Source of the DNA: Pseudomonadota bacterium
GTDB lineage: Bacteria; Pseudomonadota; Gammaproteobacteria; Burkholderiales; Burkholderiaceae_C
DNA: 64,000 bases
Reading direction: 5' to 3'
NCBI GenBank assembly: GCA_023415035.1
Contig: JAEZLX010000008.1
Location: forward strand, 1-64,000
Each line of letters starts with the position of its first letter. Position 1 is the first letter of the stretch. Shown piece by piece: positions 20,286 to 29,314 of the stretch. The notes beneath the pieces were generated by a model. The model did not search any database, was not told the origin of the DNA, and saw nothing but the letters and a program-made list of their open reading frames with translations. The position numbers and the translations under genes were made by a program.

Positions 20286-21577
20286 GGGTTCAAGCCTTTC
20301 TTGTCCAACGCAATCGCGCGGCGCAGCGCGTCAGCGAACGCGCCATAGACCTGTTCGGCATAGAGGTTTGAATCCGCCAGTTTTTGCTTGGCATCCTCGT
20401 ATCCCTCCTTCGCATCCACCAGCTCTTGCGCAGACAGCGCCATGTCGGCGATGGCCATGGCCATGTTGACCGCTGCCATGACCAAGGTGAACGCGGTCAA
20501 GCCTTCGGTGTTGGCAGCCGAGGCGATGCTGAGCGCGGTACTGGCCGTGCCCAGCGCCAAGCCCATGGCCGACATGGTCACACTGGTGATCGCACCTTGC
20601 ACGGCGGAATGTGCCTGCTCCACGTCAAAAAGACGAAGAGACCAGTACTCCTGCATGACGCGCGTGTTGTCATAGGCCGCAAAAGCCCCCTGCGCCGCTG
20701 CCTGCATGGCGGAAAGCCTGGTCACACAACCGATGCGACCCGCCAGATCAGCCGGACCAACGGCCAAGGCCAGGTCATCGAAATCCACGGCCTGAGCGCG
20801 ACCAGGCATGTCGAATGGGAGAGTCCCGCCACCGATGGCATTGTTGCCATCGAACTGGCCGTTTTCCCCCGGGTGCACGATCACGAACGCCACCGCCACC
20901 GCATCTGCCGCGTCGAGTCCCGCACGCAATGATCCCGCCACTGTCGGGTCTGCGGCATACCGCCTGAGAACACGGCACCAGTCCAGACCATTGACAACAC
21001 TGCGCCGGTCTTCTGCTTCATCGATCAACGCCTGAAGCGCATCCGCTGCCGCCCGCGCACCGGCGGGAACGGTGGCGGCATAGGCCGGGACGCCGGGATC
21101 GGAGAGATCCGGCAAGCCGTCGGGAAGGCCAAGGCTAGGCAGGTTCAGGCCCGCAAAGTCGGGCAGGACCGGCACGCCACTGAAATCGGCGTTCAGATCT
21201 GGCGACGCGGTCGGCGCTGGCAGGACGGCCAGATCCGCTCCGCCTCCCCGGTTGACACCGTACCGCAGGCGGCTGAAAGAGCTGTCCAGCCCGAGCGACC
21301 GCCACGGAAGCGCCCCGGCATTGCCGCTGCCACAACTCTCGGTCCCCAGCAGGTTGGAGGACGCCACACATGGCAGACGGTGATGGGCCAGCACGAAGCC
21401 TTCCACTGCGGCCTCGGCCTCGGCGAGCTGGCGCTGGATCTCGATGCGCGTCTTCGGTGCCTGGCTGTCGGCCACCCACCGCCAGATGAAGATGCCGATG
21501 ATCCCGATGATGACCAGGGCGACACTCAGCTCGATGAGCGAGAAGCCACCTTGTCTGCGGTGTGTCTGCGCGCTCAT
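20282..21577 (-). CDS. Large pseudopilin (431 residues), RLPCP family
   Basis: An 11-residue leader ends RRQGG before FSLIELSVALVIIGIIGIFIW. The head has HHRLPCVASSNLLGTESCGS and LPWRSLGL, aligning with the 440-residue neighbour, and HPGENGQFDGNNA where the others carry DADGDG, so the putative metal loop is weaker here. From about residue 325 the chain is alanine/methionine-rich helix (SMASALGLALGT-like, then MAAVNMAMAIADMALSAQEL) and ends in a charged helix. ATGA overlaps occur on both sides. It probably forms a tip complex with the neighbouring pseudopilins. Confidence 0.77.
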   Translation of the reverse strand: MSAQTHRRQGGFSLIELSVALVIIGIIGIFIWRWVADSQAPKTRIEIQRQLAEAEAAVEGFVLAHHRLPCVASSNLLGTESCGSGNAGALPWRSLGLDSSFSRLRYGVNRGGGADLAVLPAPTASPDLNADFSGVPVLPDFAGLNLPSLGLPDGLPDLSDPGVPAYAATVPAGARAAADALQALIDEAEDRRSVVNGLDWCRVLRRYAADPTVAGSLRAGLDAADAVAVAFVIVHPGENGQFDGNNAIGGGTLPFDMPGRAQAVDFDDLALAVGPADLAGRIGCVTRLSAMQAAAQGAFAAYDNTRVMQEYWSLRLFDVEQAHSAVQGAITSVTMSAMGLALGTASTALSIASAANTEGLTAFTLVMAAVNMAMAIADMALSAQELVDAKEGYEDAKQKLADSNLYAEQVYGAFADALRRAIALDKKGLNP

Positions 21578-23892
21578 CGGGTGCCCCCCTTGCGGTCCAC
21601 GTTGATCAGGATCTGCTCCGCGATGGACGGTGGCATGGGGCCGACGCCGGTACCCGTGATGTTGCAGGAGGGCACATTCTCCGCCTCAGCCCTCACCGCC
21701 AGGAGATTGGCGCGCGCATCGTCCACCCGGTCCTGGGCTGGCACCAACTGCAGCTTCAGAGCGTCGATCTCGCGCTGCAGCTTGCCCGGGCGCAGGAAGA
21801 GACTGTCGTCATGAGGGCGGTTCCAGCCATTGGTGTCTCCCGCTCCTCCCATCAGCACAGCCATCGCCGACAGCACATCGTTACGAACGTTGTAGATAGG
21901 GTGTGAGCCATCGTCGTCCAAGCCGGAGTTCGGATTGATCTCGGTTGTGGTAGCGCAGCTAGCCGCCGAACATGCCCAGAAATAAACACCACCGGGGCTC
22001 ATCTGGTGCAGGTATATACCGTTGGCGAACATGTTGTTCCGAGCGGTCTGGTAGCTGTTCACCGCCGTGTTCCTGTTGATCAGTGCCGCGTCGCGTGCAG
22101 CGATCGCCGCCGGCAAGCCGGCAACAGCCGCCGCATACTCGGCCGCAGCCGTGTCTCGCTCCTGTTGGAGGAGATCATCCGGGCTGGTGGTCGCCAGCAG
22201 CAGCCGATCCGCTTCCTTTTGGCCACGCTCCTGCATCAGCGCGACACGCTGATCCTCCAGGGCAGCTTTTGTGACAGGGTTGGTTTCGTTGGCAATCTGC
22301 GTGTTCAGCGCCTCAATCTGCGTGTTCAGCGCCGCGATTTCGTCGATGCGCTGTGCGAGCAGGGTGGACCGGTTGGCCAGCATGTTCTCGTACTTGTTCA
22401 GGGTGATCAGCCAGTTGTCCCGAGCGTCTTGCAGAGCTTCGGCCTCGGCCTGAGCTGCCTGGTAGTTGCGGTCAGCGGTCTCCCACGCAGCAGCCGCGTT
22501 CAGCAGGGCAGTGACGTAACCATCGCGCTCCGACCAGATGCCACCATCCCGCATCTGGGTATACAGGTTGTTGGTGGCGTTGGTGCGCTGTACGATCGCG
22601 AGGGCACGCTCGGTCTCCTTCTGCGCAATGGCATCTTCCAGAGCCTCCAGAGCATTCTCGGCATCCGTGACTTCCTGTTCGGCCGCCGCCACCAGCGCAC
22701 CCACATCGGGCACCGGACCACAGTCCAGATCACTGGCGTCGATCTCGTTGTTGGCCAGCACCAGTGCTTCCCCGGCGATGATCGCTGCCGCCACATTGGC
22801 GGCAATCGATGCGATGTTGGCCGCAATCACGCCCCCCGTCAGCGCAATGGCTGCCGTGTGCTGGGGCGCCGCTGCGCAGGCGTTCACGGCCAGGCCCAGC
22901 GTGGCCGCACACAGCGCCCATTCCACCGCGGCATTGCCGGCGTCAGACACGCCTTCGATCACGGCTGATGCGGTCTCGACCGCCGTGATCGCCGCACCGA
23001 GGGCCGCAAACGCCACCGCCTGCTCAGCCGACTCGATGTTGTCCTCGCGCATCTCGGCCACCTGCTCCGCCACATCGAGGGCGAGCGCCACGGTGTTGAT
23101 GGAGTCGATCAGCGGCTGGCACTGGTAGGCCTGGCGCAGGCTCAGGAAAGTGCGCTCGAGCACGAGGTCGTCGTATTCGGCCAGCGCGTGGCTTCGATCG
23201 GGGTTGGCGACCACCGGATCCGCTCCAGCGTTCTCGCCATCGAACAGCGAACCATCGCCATCGGCGTCCAGCAGGCCCGGGTGGACGAGCGCATAGGCCA
23301 CGGGCCTTGGTGGCGCCGAGTTGACCCGCGCCATGCCGGCCGTGTCCGTCGCCTGACTGGCGTTGTCCACACGCTGACAGAAATCGGGCAGCGTGAGAAT
23401 GGCACCCGGGATGTCCTGTGGGTAGGGCGGCGCTTCCAGCATAGACTGGAAACCGTCATCATCGTCGTAGCTCAGCGGGCGCCAGCTGTCGCTGAGCACC
23501 GTCAGGTCAAGCTCGGCATTGCCGCCACCGCGCTGCACCAGATACCGCAGCTGGGCGATGCCGACCCCCGCGTCCGCGCCCGCCAGCCGTAGCGTGACAG
23601 TAGGCAGCCACCCTTTCTGGGCACTGCTGCCGCAGTCTTCAATACCATCGCGGTCCACATCCGGGCAGGGCAGGCGCCGAGCCACGGTGGCAAAAGTCAG
23701 CAGGGCCGCATCGGCCTGTGACAGGCTCTGGCGCTCCTGCCGCACGGTCTGCACCGCCGAGCGCTCACGCCACTCGAGAAAACCCACCAGCGTCAGTCCG
23801 CCCATCGCGGCAATGAACAACAGCACCTCCAGCAGCGTGAGACCGCGCACGCGGCGCACACCCCAGGGCCAGCGTTGACGACCTCCCCTCAT
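21574..23892 (-). CDS. Giant pseudopilin (772 residues) with coiled coil
   Basis: A 17-residue leader (ending RRVRG) precedes LTLLEVLLFIAAMGGLTLVG, a prepilin N-terminus with glutamate at +5. The head carries RRLPCPDVDRDGIEDCG, LRYLVQRGGG and DADGDGSLFDGENA (residues 209-222), shared with the other RLPCP pseudopilins. Residues 290-382 form an alanine-rich, hydrophobic helical stretch. Residues 400-620 are predicted long coiled coil (EVTDAENALEALEDAIAQKE and similar), followed by a small cysteine-containing domain and a final helix. A pseudopilin with this body is very unusual. It is translationally coupled to the platform protein gene and the next pseudopilin. Confidence 0.76.
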   Translation of the reverse strand: MRGGRQRWPWGVRRVRGLTLLEVLLFIAAMGGLTLVGFLEWRERSAVQTVRQERQSLSQADAALLTFATVARRLPCPDVDRDGIEDCGSSAQKGWLPTVTLRLAGADAGVGIAQLRYLVQRGGGNAELDLTVLSDSWRPLSYDDDDGFQSMLEAPPYPQDIPGAILTLPDFCQRVDNASQATDTAGMARVNSAPPRPVAYALVHPGLLDADGDGSLFDGENAGADPVVANPDRSHALAEYDDLVLERTFLSLRQAYQCQPLIDSINTVALALDVAEQVAEMREDNIESAEQAVAFAALGAAITAVETASAVIEGVSDAGNAAVEWALCAATLGLAVNACAAAPQHTAAIALTGGVIAANIASIAANVAAAIIAGEALVLANNEIDASDLDCGPVPDVGALVAAAEQEVTDAENALEALEDAIAQKETERALAIVQRTNATNNLYTQMRDGGIWSERDGYVTALLNAAAAWETADRNYQAAQAEAEALQDARDNWLITLNKYENMLANRSTLLAQRIDEIAALNTQIEALNTQIANETNPVTKAALEDQRVALMQERGQKEADRLLLATTSPDDLLQQERDTAAAEYAAAVAGLPAAIAARDAALINRNTAVNSYQTARNNMFANGIYLHQMSPGGVYFWACSAASCATTTEINPNSGLDDDGSHPIYNVRNDVLSAMAVLMGGAGDTNGWNRPHDDSLFLRPGKLQREIDALKLQLVPAQDRVDDARANLLAVRAEAENVPSCNITGTGVGPMPPSIAEQILINVDRKGGTR

Positions 23893-25175
23893 CCCACCCC
23901 CAGTGTTTGACTGACCGACTGGCGCACCAGGTCGTAGATCGGCAGCAGAAGCGCGACGATCAGGAAAATGAACAGGCCACCTGCCACGATGATCAAGGCC
24001 GGCTTGATGATTTCACCCAGCGACTTCACGACCACATCCAGCCGCTTGCGGTATTCGACCGCGAGCCGGTCCAGCTGTTTGTCGAGCGAGCCCGACTCCT
24101 CGCCCACGGCGATCATGCGCACGGCCATGGCCGGGAACCCGCCCACCCGCCGCATCGCCGCACCGATGCCCTCGCCACGTGCCACGCCATCGCGCACTTT
24201 CTGCAGACGCGCGCGGTAGTACTGGTTGGTGGTGGCACGCGAGAGCACGTCCAGGCTCATCATGAAATCCAGACCGGCACGCACCAGCAGCGACAGGTGC
24301 TCGCTGATGAATGCCATCCCGGACGCTGTGGACAAGGTGCGCAGGATGGGCAAACGGTGGGCCACCTCGTGACAGAGCTGGCGAAAACCCGTCACCGATC
24401 TGTACATCCAGGCCAGCAGCACGACCAGCAGGACCAGCGACAGCACCACCATGCCCAGGTACTGCACAAGCACGTCGGACGTCTCGATCAGCCACACCGT
24501 GAGCGCGGGCAGCTTGGCCCCCATCTGCTTGAACAGCTGTGCCAGGTTGGGCACCACGTAGTACAGCCAGAAGAATCCCACCCCGAGAATGGAGGCGAAC
24601 ACCAGTGCGGGATAGATCATGGCCGTGCGGATGTCGCGGCGAATGTCGATCAGCCGCTCGACGTGAGCCGCCGACTCCAGCAACATGCGGGGCAGCGCGC
24701 CAGACTCGTCACCGATCTCGGCCAGATTGCGCACCGTCTCCGGAAACACGTCGGGATGGCGTGCGAACGACTGGGGCACGCGCATGCCGGCAGCCATGTC
24801 CGCGCGCACACGACGCGCGATGTCGGCCACGCTGCCGTTGCCCGAGGCGTCCTCGACCAGCGTCTGCAGCGCCTCCATCATCGGCACGCCGGCATCGAGC
24901 ATGATGCCCATGTCGCGCAGGAAGCCGGCCAGATCCTCGGCACGCACAGGCGCGCGCAGCCAGCGCCCCAGGCCTGCCAGCCATGACAGCCAAGCCGGCA
25001 GCCGGACCAGTGTGAGCACCGTCCCCTCGGTCTGCTGCTCCAGACGCAGACGCACCGAATGGTCGCGTTCGACCAGCAGGCGCATGAATCCCCGCTTGAC
25101 CTCGCCATGCGGCAGCAGCACGCGGTAGAAGAAGGCACGCATGCGGGCCGGGGAGTGGATGGCGTCCGTATCCAT
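23889..25175 (-). CDS. Type IV pilus/T2SS inner-membrane platform protein (GspF/PilC/MshG-like)
   Basis: The 428-residue protein has two T2SSF domains with the repeated features LRDMGIMLDAGVPMMEAL and LSLLVRAGLDFMMSLDVLSR, each followed by GES-like motifs (GDESGALPRML, GEESGSLDKQLDRLA), and three membrane helices including VVLSLVLLVVLLAWMY and LIIVAGGLFIFLIVALLLPI. It should be the platform that couples the ATPase to pilin assembly. ATG at 25175 lies two bases after the ATPase stop; the longer frame to 25448 is a shadow in the ATPase gene. Position after the ATPase matches mshE-mshG order. Confidence 0.92.
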   Translation of the reverse strand: MDTDAIHSPARMRAFFYRVLLPHGEVKRGFMRLLVERDHSVRLRLEQQTEGTVLTLVRLPAWLSWLAGLGRWLRAPVRAEDLAGFLRDMGIMLDAGVPMMEALQTLVEDASGNGSVADIARRVRADMAAGMRVPQSFARHPDVFPETVRNLAEIGDESGALPRMLLESAAHVERLIDIRRDIRTAMIYPALVFASILGVGFFWLYYVVPNLAQLFKQMGAKLPALTVWLIETSDVLVQYLGMVVLSLVLLVVLLAWMYRSVTGFRQLCHEVAHRLPILRTLSTASGMAFISEHLSLLVRAGLDFMMSLDVLSRATTNQYYRARLQKVRDGVARGEGIGAAMRRVGGFPAMAVRMIAVGEESGSLDKQLDRLAVEYRKRLDVVVKSLGEIIKPALIIVAGGLFIFLIVALLLPIYDLVRQSVSQTLGVG

Positions 25176-25177
25176 GC

Positions 25178-26854
25178 TCAATCCAGCCCCACGGCACGCC
25201 GGATTTCTTCGAAGGTGGTCTCGCCCCGCCGCACACGCAGCCGCGCCAGCTGGGCCATGGGCCTGAGACCACCGGCCTCGGCCAGCTCGCGCAAGCGCGC
25301 GCGCGGCACCTCGGCCACGATGGCATCGGCCAGCTCCTGGCGCACCGTCAGGATCTCGTAGACCGGCAACCGTCCCCGGTATCCAGTACCACGGCAATGG
25401 GCGCAACCGGCCCCGTGCCAGAGCGTGTCGACGTCCTCGCCCAGCCACGCGCGTTCCTCGGCCGTGGCCGGACGCTCCGTGCGGCAGTGCGGGCAGATGC
25501 AGCGCACCAGACGCTGGTTGATCACCGCGACCAGGTTCTCGGCCACCGTTTCGGCATCCACACCCAGCAGCCGCAGACGCGGCACGACGCCAAAAATGCC
25601 GCCCACGTGCAGCGTGGACAACACCAGGTGGCCCGTGGACGAAGCGTCAAGCGCGGCACGCGCCGTCTCCGGGTCGCGCACCTCGCCCACCAGAATGATG
25701 TCCGGGTCGTGGCGCAGGAAGTGGCGCATCGCATGCGCGAAGTCGTAGCCGGCGCGACGGTTGACCTCGGTCTGGCAGGCCACCGGGACGCGGTACTCCA
25801 CCGGATCCTCGACCGTCAGCACGTTGCGCTCCACGAGCGGCTGCATGCGCAGTGCCGCGTGCAGCGTCGTGCTCTTGCCCGAGCCGGTCGGGCCCGTGAT
25901 GAGGATCAGGCCGTGGGGACGCGAGAACGACTGCTCCATGCGCGCCACGTCCTCGTCCAGGAAACCCAGGTCCTGCAGTCGGTCCAGCGCGCTGCGCTCG
26001 GGCAGCAGACGCAGCGCAACGCGCTCGCCGTATTCGGAGATCATGGTCGAGACGCGGATGGTGTAGGCCACCTCCATCAGCGCGATCGAGAAGCTGCCGT
26101 CCTGCGGCAGGCGCTGCTCGCTCGCATCCATCTCGGCCTTGAGCTTGATGAAGGCCACCAGCCGGTCCAGCGAAGGCGGCATGGCGAAGATCGGCTGCAA
26201 CACGCCGTCCACGCGCATGAGCACCGTGCGGCTGTCCGCAGTGGGTGCAATGTGCACGTCGGTGGCACGCTCGCGCACGGCCATGTGCAGCACCAGCTCC
26301 AGCAGGCGCGCGGGGCTGTAGGCGTGGTCGCGGTCATCGCCCAGACGCCGGACCTCGGTCTGGATCAGCTTCTCGACCGGGTTTTCCTGGAAGTAGTAGT
26401 GCTGATGGATCGCGTCGACCACCGCGAAGAAATCACCCTGCCAGAACAGCACCTCCTGTCCCACGCGGCGCTGCACGACGGCCGCCACGGCTTCGGGCTC
26501 CGCGTCACCGAGCAGCACGCGAATCCTGTCACCTTCACGTCGCACCGGCAGGAAGTTGTGGCTCAGGCACAGGCTGCGGTTGAAGGCCCCCGCCACGTCC
26601 GGATCGACATCGACATCCTGCATGTCGCGGAACTCGATGCCGCGCTGGACGGACAGCTGGCGCGCCAGGTCCTTGGCGCTGACAAAACCCAGATCCACCA
26701 GCATCCGGCCGAGCTTGCGTCCTTCGACCGCCTGCTTCTGGCGGACATAGTCAATCACCACCTGCGACACCAGGCCGCTGGACACCAGCATCCCGCTCAG
26801 GCTGGGGCGGTCCGTCGAAAGCGGCGGCACGGCACTCCCGGCTTCAATGCGCAT
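25178..26854 (-). CDS. Type IV pilus assembly ATPase (GspE/PilB/MshE-like)
   Basis: The 558-residue protein has an N-terminal GspE-N domain, Walker A GPTGSGKST at 321-329, Asp box VEDPVEY at about 349, Walker B IILVGEVRDPE near 386-396, and a zinc-binding region with C454/C457 and C484/C487. These are features of secretion/assembly ATPases that extend the pilus, not PilT-type retraction ATPases. Its ATG overlaps the ExeA-like gene by 11 bases, with GAGAGG upstream. Confidence 0.93.
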   Translation of the reverse strand: MRIEAGSAVPPLSTDRPSLSGMLVSSGLVSQVVIDYVRQKQAVEGRKLGRMLVDLGFVSAKDLARQLSVQRGIEFRDMQDVDVDPDVAGAFNRSLCLSHNFLPVRREGDRIRVLLGDAEPEAVAAVVQRRVGQEVLFWQGDFFAVVDAIHQHYYFQENPVEKLIQTEVRRLGDDRDHAYSPARLLELVLHMAVRERATDVHIAPTADSRTVLMRVDGVLQPIFAMPPSLDRLVAFIKLKAEMDASEQRLPQDGSFSIALMEVAYTIRVSTMISEYGERVALRLLPERSALDRLQDLGFLDEDVARMEQSFSRPHGLILITGPTGSGKSTTLHAALRMQPLVERNVLTVEDPVEYRVPVACQTEVNRRAGYDFAHAMRHFLRHDPDIILVGEVRDPETARAALDASSTGHLVLSTLHVGGIFGVVPRLRLLGVDAETVAENLVAVINQRLVRCICPHCRTERPATAEERAWLGEDVDTLWHGAGCAHCRGTGYRGRLPVYEILTVRQELADAIVAEVPRARLRELAEAGGLRPMAQLARLRVRRGETTFEEIRRAVGLD

Positions 26855-28310
26855 AAAACCTCTCCAACAGCAGGCCGGTCACGGGATCGGCCTCGCCGGT
26901 GGGCTCCAGGCCCACTTCTTCCTGAAACTGCATGAGCGAGCGCCGGCTGCGGGCGCCCCAGATGCCATCGACCTCGTTCGACGGCAGGCTTCCGTAGCGG
27001 GTCAGCGCGATCTGGAAACGGGCGGCCACGACACGCTCTTCCAGCGCATGTCCCGACGCTGGACCCTGCCAGCTGACCCAAGTCTTTTCGTCCCGCTGCT
27101 CCACGCACACATCGTCCAGGCGCTCCAGGCGGGCGCCGAACAACTCGTAGGTCTTGTCGGGCAATGGCTGGCTGATGACCGGTGACTCCGCTTCGCGTGA
27201 CAAACGGTCGTCGCAAGACGCCGGCGCCTGTGGCGCAGGGGGCTCGGTGTCGGCAACCGGCGCCGGATCGCTTTCCACAGCCGCGCTGGCCACGGGCTCG
27301 CTCGACACGGACGCCACGGCATGCGCCTGTGCCGGGGCCAGCGCAGTCAGGCGGTCGCCCCAGTACATCCATGCACCAATGGCCAGCGCCAAGCCCCCCA
27401 CAACGGCCGCATAGGCGGGACGCCTGGGTTTGACCACCGGCGCCGGCTCAGCCTCGGTCATTGGCGCCGGGGCCACCGGCCCGCCCAGGCTCACCCGGCT
27501 GTCCTCGATGGCTTCCTGCATCAGTGCCGCATCGATCACCCGGCCCCGCCGCGCCGCCAGCCCATACAGGCAGCGGTCCATGATGAGGTGAATATGCCGG
27601 GGCACGCCCTGTGTTTCCCGCCACAGCATCTGGCAGGCTTCGGTGCTCAGCTTCAGATTGCCATCACTGCCCGCCGATTCCAGCCGGAAACGGACATAGT
27701 CGGCCATCTCGGTGCTGTGCAGCCCATGCAGCCGGGCGTGCTTGACCAGACGGCTGCGCAATTGGCGCATGCTGTGCTGGGCCAGACTGGTTTCCAGCTC
27801 GGGCTGGCCCGCCAGCAGGATCTGCAGCAGCTTTTCCTGGTCAGTCTCGAGATTGCACAGCAACCTCATCAGTTCCAGCGAACTATCGGACAGGTTCTGC
27901 GCATCGTCGATGACCAGCAGGCAGGTGCGGCCCGCGCGGTGGTTGTCGAGCAGAAAATGGTTGAGCGTATTGATGTCGGAGGCCAGCGACCCGGTGCTCT
28001 CCAGCCCGAAGTCGTGCAGCACCGCCTCCAGCAACTCAGGCCCCTGCAGGAAGGTGTTGAACACCAGCGCGGACACCACGTTCCGGTTGCCCAAATCGGC
28101 CATGAGGCGACGCACCAGCGTGCTCTTGCCCATGCCGACTTCGGCCGTGAGCAGCAGGATGCCCTTGCGCGCGACGACGCAGTGCTCAAGTTCCACCAGC
28201 TGCTCTTCCAGGTGCGGCGTGGAGAAATAGCAGCCGGCGTCAGGCGTGTACGGAAACGGGTTGCGCACCAGGCCAAGCGTCGCCAGATGCGCGTTGCGCG
28301 CATCGTTCAT
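26844..28310 (-). CDS. ExeA/MshM-like AAA ATPase with peptidoglycan-binding domain
   Basis: The 488-residue protein has an N-terminal AAA domain with a Walker A-like AEVGMGKST (residues 56-64) and Walker B LLVIDDAQN (131-139), a single membrane helix at about 300-318, a proline/alanine-rich linker, and a C-terminal peptidoglycan-binding domain (SLPSNEVDGIWGARSRRSL). This matches ExeA/GspA, which helps insert the secretin through the cell wall, and MshM in MSHA loci. The first Walker A glycine is replaced by alanine. It overlaps the TPR gene by four bases. Confidence 0.9.
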   Translation of the reverse strand: MNDARNAHLATLGLVRNPFPYTPDAGCYFSTPHLEEQLVELEHCVVARKGILLLTAEVGMGKSTLVRRLMADLGNRNVVSALVFNTFLQGPELLEAVLHDFGLESTGSLASDINTLNHFLLDNHRAGRTCLLVIDDAQNLSDSSLELMRLLCNLETDQEKLLQILLAGQPELETSLAQHSMRQLRSRLVKHARLHGLHSTEMADYVRFRLESAGSDGNLKLSTEACQMLWRETQGVPRHIHLIMDRCLYGLAARRGRVIDAALMQEAIEDSRVSLGGPVAPAPMTEAEPAPVVKPRRPAYAAVVGGLALAIGAWMYWGDRLTALAPAQAHAVASVSSEPVASAAVESDPAPVADTEPPAPQAPASCDDRLSREAESPVISQPLPDKTYELFGARLERLDDVCVEQRDEKTWVSWQGPASGHALEERVVAARFQIALTRYGSLPSNEVDGIWGARSRRSLMQFQEEVGLEPTGEADPVTGLLLERFYAH

Positions 28311-29314
28311 CGGGCCACCCCACTCTGGTTCAGACGCTCCACTGCCGCGCGCAGGGCCACGGAGTCCGGGTTGTGGCGCAGCGAGCGCTCCAGCACGACC
28401 CTGGCCCGCTCCGGATGCTGCAACCGATGCTCGATGGTCACCAGATTCAGGGTGGCGTTTTCATCGCCCGGCAACTTGTCCAGCAGGCCCAGATAGGTCT
28501 CCCGCGCGCGGTCGAGGTCGCCCGTCTGCTGGGCAAACCAGGCCTCGGCGCGCCAGCGCGCCAGCGAGGTGGGCGGCAGGTTCGCCTGGATCGTGTCCAG
28601 ATGGGTCCGTGCCTGCCCGTGGTCCTGTTCGGCCAGCGCACGATTGAAGCGGTCGAAGACAACGGCCATGTTCTCGGCAGGTTCCGTGCTGACCGGTTTG
28701 ACCACGGGTGCCGGTTGCACCGGCCTGGGGGCCGCGGCCGTTTCTGTCCGGACGGGCTCCGCCTGGACCGGTGTCGGCTTAGTAATTGGCGGCTGTGCCT
28801 GGACACGCCTTTCCGCAGGCGCAGGCAGATCACCGGTGCTGGCCACCGGTTTGGCCACCACCTTCTTGTCCACCGGGGCCGGAGAGGCTTTTACGGCCAC
28901 AGTCGCGGCAGAAGATGCGACGACTGGCGCTTCTCGTTCTGTCACGACAGGCACCGGCTTGCGCAAGGCTGTGGGCAAAGGTGCTTCCACCTGCGACCGT
29001 ACCACTTCAGACACCGGCTTCGCCACTTCCACCGGTTTCGCTATTTCCTTCGCAGATACGGCAGCAACCGCCACTGTCGAATCTTGCCGCGGCTTTGACG
29101 TCTTCCCCACAGCCAGCCACACGCCAGCCGCCACCAGGCCACCCAACATCATCAGCCACCACCATGCACGGGAGTGGCTTGGGGCAGGAGCAGACTCGGA
29201 CGCCGGCGCCGCCGATGCGTGCGCATGGTTGCTCGGCGGCACGGTGCCGGCCGCGACCGGCACGGCGGCGCCATGCTGCTCCGTCTGCCGGAGTGCCTGG
29301 TAGATGAGACTCAT
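28307..29314 (-). CDS. TPR protein with GspB/MshN-like N-terminus
   Basis: The 335-residue protein starts MSLIYQALRQTEQ, resembling the short cytoplasmic motif of GspB/ExeB partners of ExeA. It has one membrane helix (about residues 50-68), a long proline/valine/alanine/lysine-rich linker (residues 75-215), and TPR repeats to the end (LARWRAEAWFAQQTGDLDRA, ATLNLVTIEHRLQHPERARV). This combination, beside an ExeA-like gene and a secretin, fits MshN/ExeB. It probably spans the periplasm to contact the secretin. Confidence 0.8.
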   Translation of the reverse strand: MSLIYQALRQTEQHGAAVPVAAGTVPPSNHAHASAAPASESAPAPSHSRAWWWLMMLGGLVAAGVWLAVGKTSKPRQDSTVAVAAVSAKEIAKPVEVAKPVSEVVRSQVEAPLPTALRKPVPVVTEREAPVVASSAATVAVKASPAPVDKKVVAKPVASTGDLPAPAERRVQAQPPITKPTPVQAEPVRTETAAAPRPVQPAPVVKPVSTEPAENMAVVFDRFNRALAEQDHGQARTHLDTIQANLPPTSLARWRAEAWFAQQTGDLDRARETYLGLLDKLPGDENATLNLVTIEHRLQHPERARVVLERSLRHNPDSVALRAAVERLNQSGVAR

